From Paludibacteraceae bacterium (lineage in GTDB: Bacteria; Bacteroidota; Bacteroidia; Bacteroidales; Paludibacteraceae), in assembly GCA_905235225.1 (NCBI GenBank), contig CAJOKE010000015.1, forward strand, positions 1 through 64,000: a stretch of 64,000 bases of DNA. Direction: 5' to 3'. Below, in pieces: positions 61,785 to 64,000 of the stretch. The stretch's first letter is position 1, and each line of letters begins with the position of its first letter. Both the position numbers and the translations under genes were made by a program. The notes under the pieces were generated by a model. The model worked only from the letters and a program-made list of their open reading frames with translations, ran no database searches and was not told the origin of the DNA.

Positions 61785-63959
61785 ATGAAAATAAAGTTTT
61801 TGATTATGGCAGCATTAGCCGTGTTGGCAGCAGGTTGCGCCAAGCAGACAGAGGACGTGTCTAAAAGTCCGATAGCCAAGCCGGAAATAACCATTGAAGG
61901 CGGACGGCTCACACCCGAAGCTTTGTGGGCGATGGGACGGATAAACAGTGTAAAATCCGACATTGAAACGGGGTTAATTGCCTACACGGTAAGCTATTAC
62001 AGCGTGCAGGAAAACCGCTCAACCACATGGATTCGAATCTGCAATCCGTTTAACGAAGAAGGCTTGCAGGTCATTGACGAATTCGTCGGAAGCGACCCTG
62101 CATGGTTCGGAAACAGCGGTGTCTTGGCATACATAAAAGGCGGGAAAGTCCTGCTCAGACAAAACGGGGAAGACATTGATATAGAGAGCGTTAGCGGGTC
62201 TGATAATGAGAATATTGAAGGTTTCCTACTATCCCCGATGCGGGACAAGATTGTACTTATCAAAACGGTGAAAGCGCATCCCGCTACTGCGGATATTCAT
62301 CCGGATCTTCCCCAGGCTTCAGGACGTGTAGTTGATGACCTCCTGTATAAACATTGGGATGAATGGGTGGATGAAGTGCCGCAGCCGTTTGTTCATGACT
62401 TTAGTATAACGTATGTCGGTGAAGGCGAGCAGATTAAATCCGCAAAACTTGGCAACGGGATCAATATCCTTGACGGAACGACTTTTGAATGTCCAATGCG
62501 GCCCTTTGGCGGTGTAGAACAGCTGGCGTGGAATCCGAACAACAAAGAGTTGGCTTACACGTGCCGCAAAAAGACAGGTTTGGCATATGCTGTCAGCACC
62601 AATTCAGACATTTATCTATATGATTTGGATACCAAACAGCACAAAAATATCACTGCCGATAACGGCGGTTACGACACCAACCCGTCTTACTCACCCGACG
62701 GGGAGTGGATTGCTTGGCAGTCCATGGAGCGCGACGGATACGAAAGTGACGAAAACAGGCTCATGGTGATGAACCTCAATTCAGGCGAAAAACGCTTCGT
62801 GAGCCGCATGATGGACACCAACGTGGACGAGTATGCGTGGTACAATGATTCCACCATTCTGTTTACAGCCTGTTGGCATGCAACAGTCCAACTTTACCTC
62901 TGTACACTGGACGGAAAGACAAACAAACTGACGGACGGACAATTCGATTTAGGTCTGGGGGATGTCACTGACCACTATGCCTATATACTTGGGCATTCCA
63001 TGAGACAGGCAAATGAGATTTACCGTCTTGATGTGGCTGAGTGGCTCCTTAAAGAAAAAGAGCAGATGGCACATACCGAGATTTGGTATGAACAGCCCTT
63101 TGATACGTACAACCGGCTTTTAGACCGGCTGACCCATGAGAATGACAATATCTACAAACAAATCGAACTTTCCACCGTTGTACCGCGCTGGCAAAAGACC
63201 ACCGACGGAAAAGACATGCTGACATGGATTATTTATCCGCCACATTTTGATCCGTCGAAGAAATATCCGACTATTCTCTATTGCGAGGGCGGTCCGCAAA
63301 GTCCGGTAAGTCAGTTCTGGTCCTTCCGCTGGAACTTTATGATGATGAGTGCCGGTGATTACATTATTGTTGCACCCAACCGCCGCGGTCTGCCGGGATT
63401 CGGCAAAGCATGGAACGAAGAAATCAGCGGCGACTACGGAGGCCAATGTATGAAAGACTACTTCACCGCCATTGATGAGTTCTGCAAGGAGCCATATGTC
63501 GATAAGGATCATCTGGGCTGTGTGGGTGCTTCTTTCGGCGGATTCAGCGTCTATTGGATAGCCGGACACCACAACGGACGATTCAAAGCTTTCATTGCAC
63601 ACGACGGTATTTTCAATATGGAAATGCAATATCTGGAAACCGAAGAAAAATGGTTCGCCAACTGGGACATGGGCGGCGCATACTGGGAGAAGGACAACAA
63701 GATTGCGCAGCGCACGTTTGCCAACAGTCCGCATCGGTTTGTGGACAAATGGGACACGCCAATCCTCTGCATCCATGGCGAAAAAGACTACCGCATCCTC
63801 GCCAACCAGGCTATGGCGGCATTTGACGCCGCCAAGATGCGTGGCGTACCGGCGGAGTTGCTAATCTTCCCTGACGAAAACCACTGGGTACTCAAACCGC
63901 AGAATGGCATACTATGGCAGCGTACGTTCAGAAATTGGTTGGACAAATGGCTGAAATAA
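61785..63959 (+). CDS. DPP5-like S9 prolyl-oligopeptidase lipoprotein
   Basis: A 724-residue exported peptidase with a lipobox (LAVLAAGC), a beta-propeller of TolB/WD40-like repeats (such as NPSYSPDGEWIAWQSMERDG) and an alpha/beta-hydrolase domain with the Ser in GASFGG (about 583), Asp in HGEKDYR (about 667) and His in DENHW (about 700). It probably removes dipeptides from peptides in the periplasm, as DPP5 does in Porphyromonas. No clear promoter is seen in the 93 bp upstream. Confidence 0.9.
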   Translation: MKIKFLIMAALAVLAAGCAKQTEDVSKSPIAKPEITIEGGRLTPEALWAMGRINSVKSDIETGLIAYTVSYYSVQENRSTTWIRICNPFNEEGLQVIDEFVGSDPAWFGNSGVLAYIKGGKVLLRQNGEDIDIESVSGSDNENIEGFLLSPMRDKIVLIKTVKAHPATADIHPDLPQASGRVVDDLLYKHWDEWVDEVPQPFVHDFSITYVGEGEQIKSAKLGNGINILDGTTFECPMRPFGGVEQLAWNPNNKELAYTCRKKTGLAYAVSTNSDIYLYDLDTKQHKNITADNGGYDTNPSYSPDGEWIAWQSMERDGYESDENRLMVMNLNSGEKRFVSRMMDTNVDEYAWYNDSTILFTACWHATVQLYLCTLDGKTNKLTDGQFDLGLGDVTDHYAYILGHSMRQANEIYRLDVAEWLLKEKEQMAHTEIWYEQPFDTYNRLLDRLTHENDNIYKQIELSTVVPRWQKTTDGKDMLTWIIYPPHFDPSKKYPTILYCEGGPQSPVSQFWSFRWNFMMMSAGDYIIVAPNRRGLPGFGKAWNEEISGDYGGQCMKDYFTAIDEFCKEPYVDKDHLGCVGASFGGFSVYWIAGHHNGRFKAFIAHDGIFNMEMQYLETEEKWFANWDMGGAYWEKDNKIAQRTFANSPHRFVDKWDTPILCIHGEKDYRILANQAMAAFDAAKMRGVPAELLIFPDENHWVLKPQNGILWQRTFRNWLDKWLK

Positions 63960-63975
63960 TCAATCCGTTAAAGAG

Positions 63976-64000
63976 ATGAAATATTTTTACGAATACGAAA
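63976..64000 (+). CDS. Start of another gene, cut by the window edge
   Basis: An ATG 16 bp after the peptidase stop opens a frame reading MKYFYEYE up to the edge. Too short to identify; the start resembles O6-methylguanine-DNA methyltransferases in Bacteroidales, but this is a guess. Confidence 0.35.

Overview
The window looks like chromosome of a Bacteroidales bacterium (phylum Bacteroidota). Nearly every clear transcription unit starts with the Bacteroidota-type promoter TTTG-N19/20-TAnnTTTG. The gene content fits: GldF, the tdh-kbl pair, a DPP5-like peptidase, BspA-type leucine-rich repeat proteins, and several exported proteins with C-terminal tails like those sorted by the type IX secretion system (T9SS). 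The genus cannot be fixed from sequence alone; an uncultured gut or oral lineage is likely.

Layout. 1-757: end of a TPR/membrane/HTH-type regulator broken by a frameshift. 952-3629: an EmrAB-like efflux operon (minus strand). 3830-4699: ribF. 4833-5249: two 11-bp minisatellites and a repeat-coding leader. 5270-11799: pheT (split by a frameshift), prfC, a nucleoside transporter, a gldF-like permease and a phosphoesterase. 11800-12916: a candidate small RNA and a Crp/Fnr regulator. 12913-21467 (minus): M23 peptidase, era, M16 peptidase, tdh, kbl, gdhA. 21520-24538 (minus): a BspA protein and two toxin-antitoxin modules, one with a toxin that has lost its core. 24724-37703: two large paralogous fibronectin/jelly-roll adhesins on opposite strands, a 39-residue peptide gene, two other exported proteins, and a long intergenic region full of tandem repeats. 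37796-41756: tRNA-Gly, rnpB, a YihY-like protein, a GH13 amylase and tRNA-Ala, whose 3' end is duplicated nearby. 41930-48078 (minus): a compact seven-gene operon with mutS2, a dciA-like gene, a GH73 glucosaminidase and envelope genes. 48241-48361: a third 11-bp minisatellite. 48491-59148 (minus): a 3175-residue exported repeat protein and its short paralogue. 59446-61691: an AT-rich HaeII-like restriction-modification pair. 61785-63959: a DPP5-like lipoprotein peptidase. 63976 to the edge: start of another gene.

How it fits together. Housekeeping genes (translation, cell wall, DNA repair, amino-acid metabolism) are interleaved with a large investment in exported, repeat-rich surface proteins. 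The main unexplained signal is a set of non-coding tandem arrays. Their unit sequences are unrelated but three of them share an exact 11-bp period, and all lie just outside promoters. Three single-base frame breaks (bases ~330-360, ~6145, ~29645) affect one regulator, the essential pheT and a giant adhesin. They may be assembly errors or real lesions and need read-level checking.
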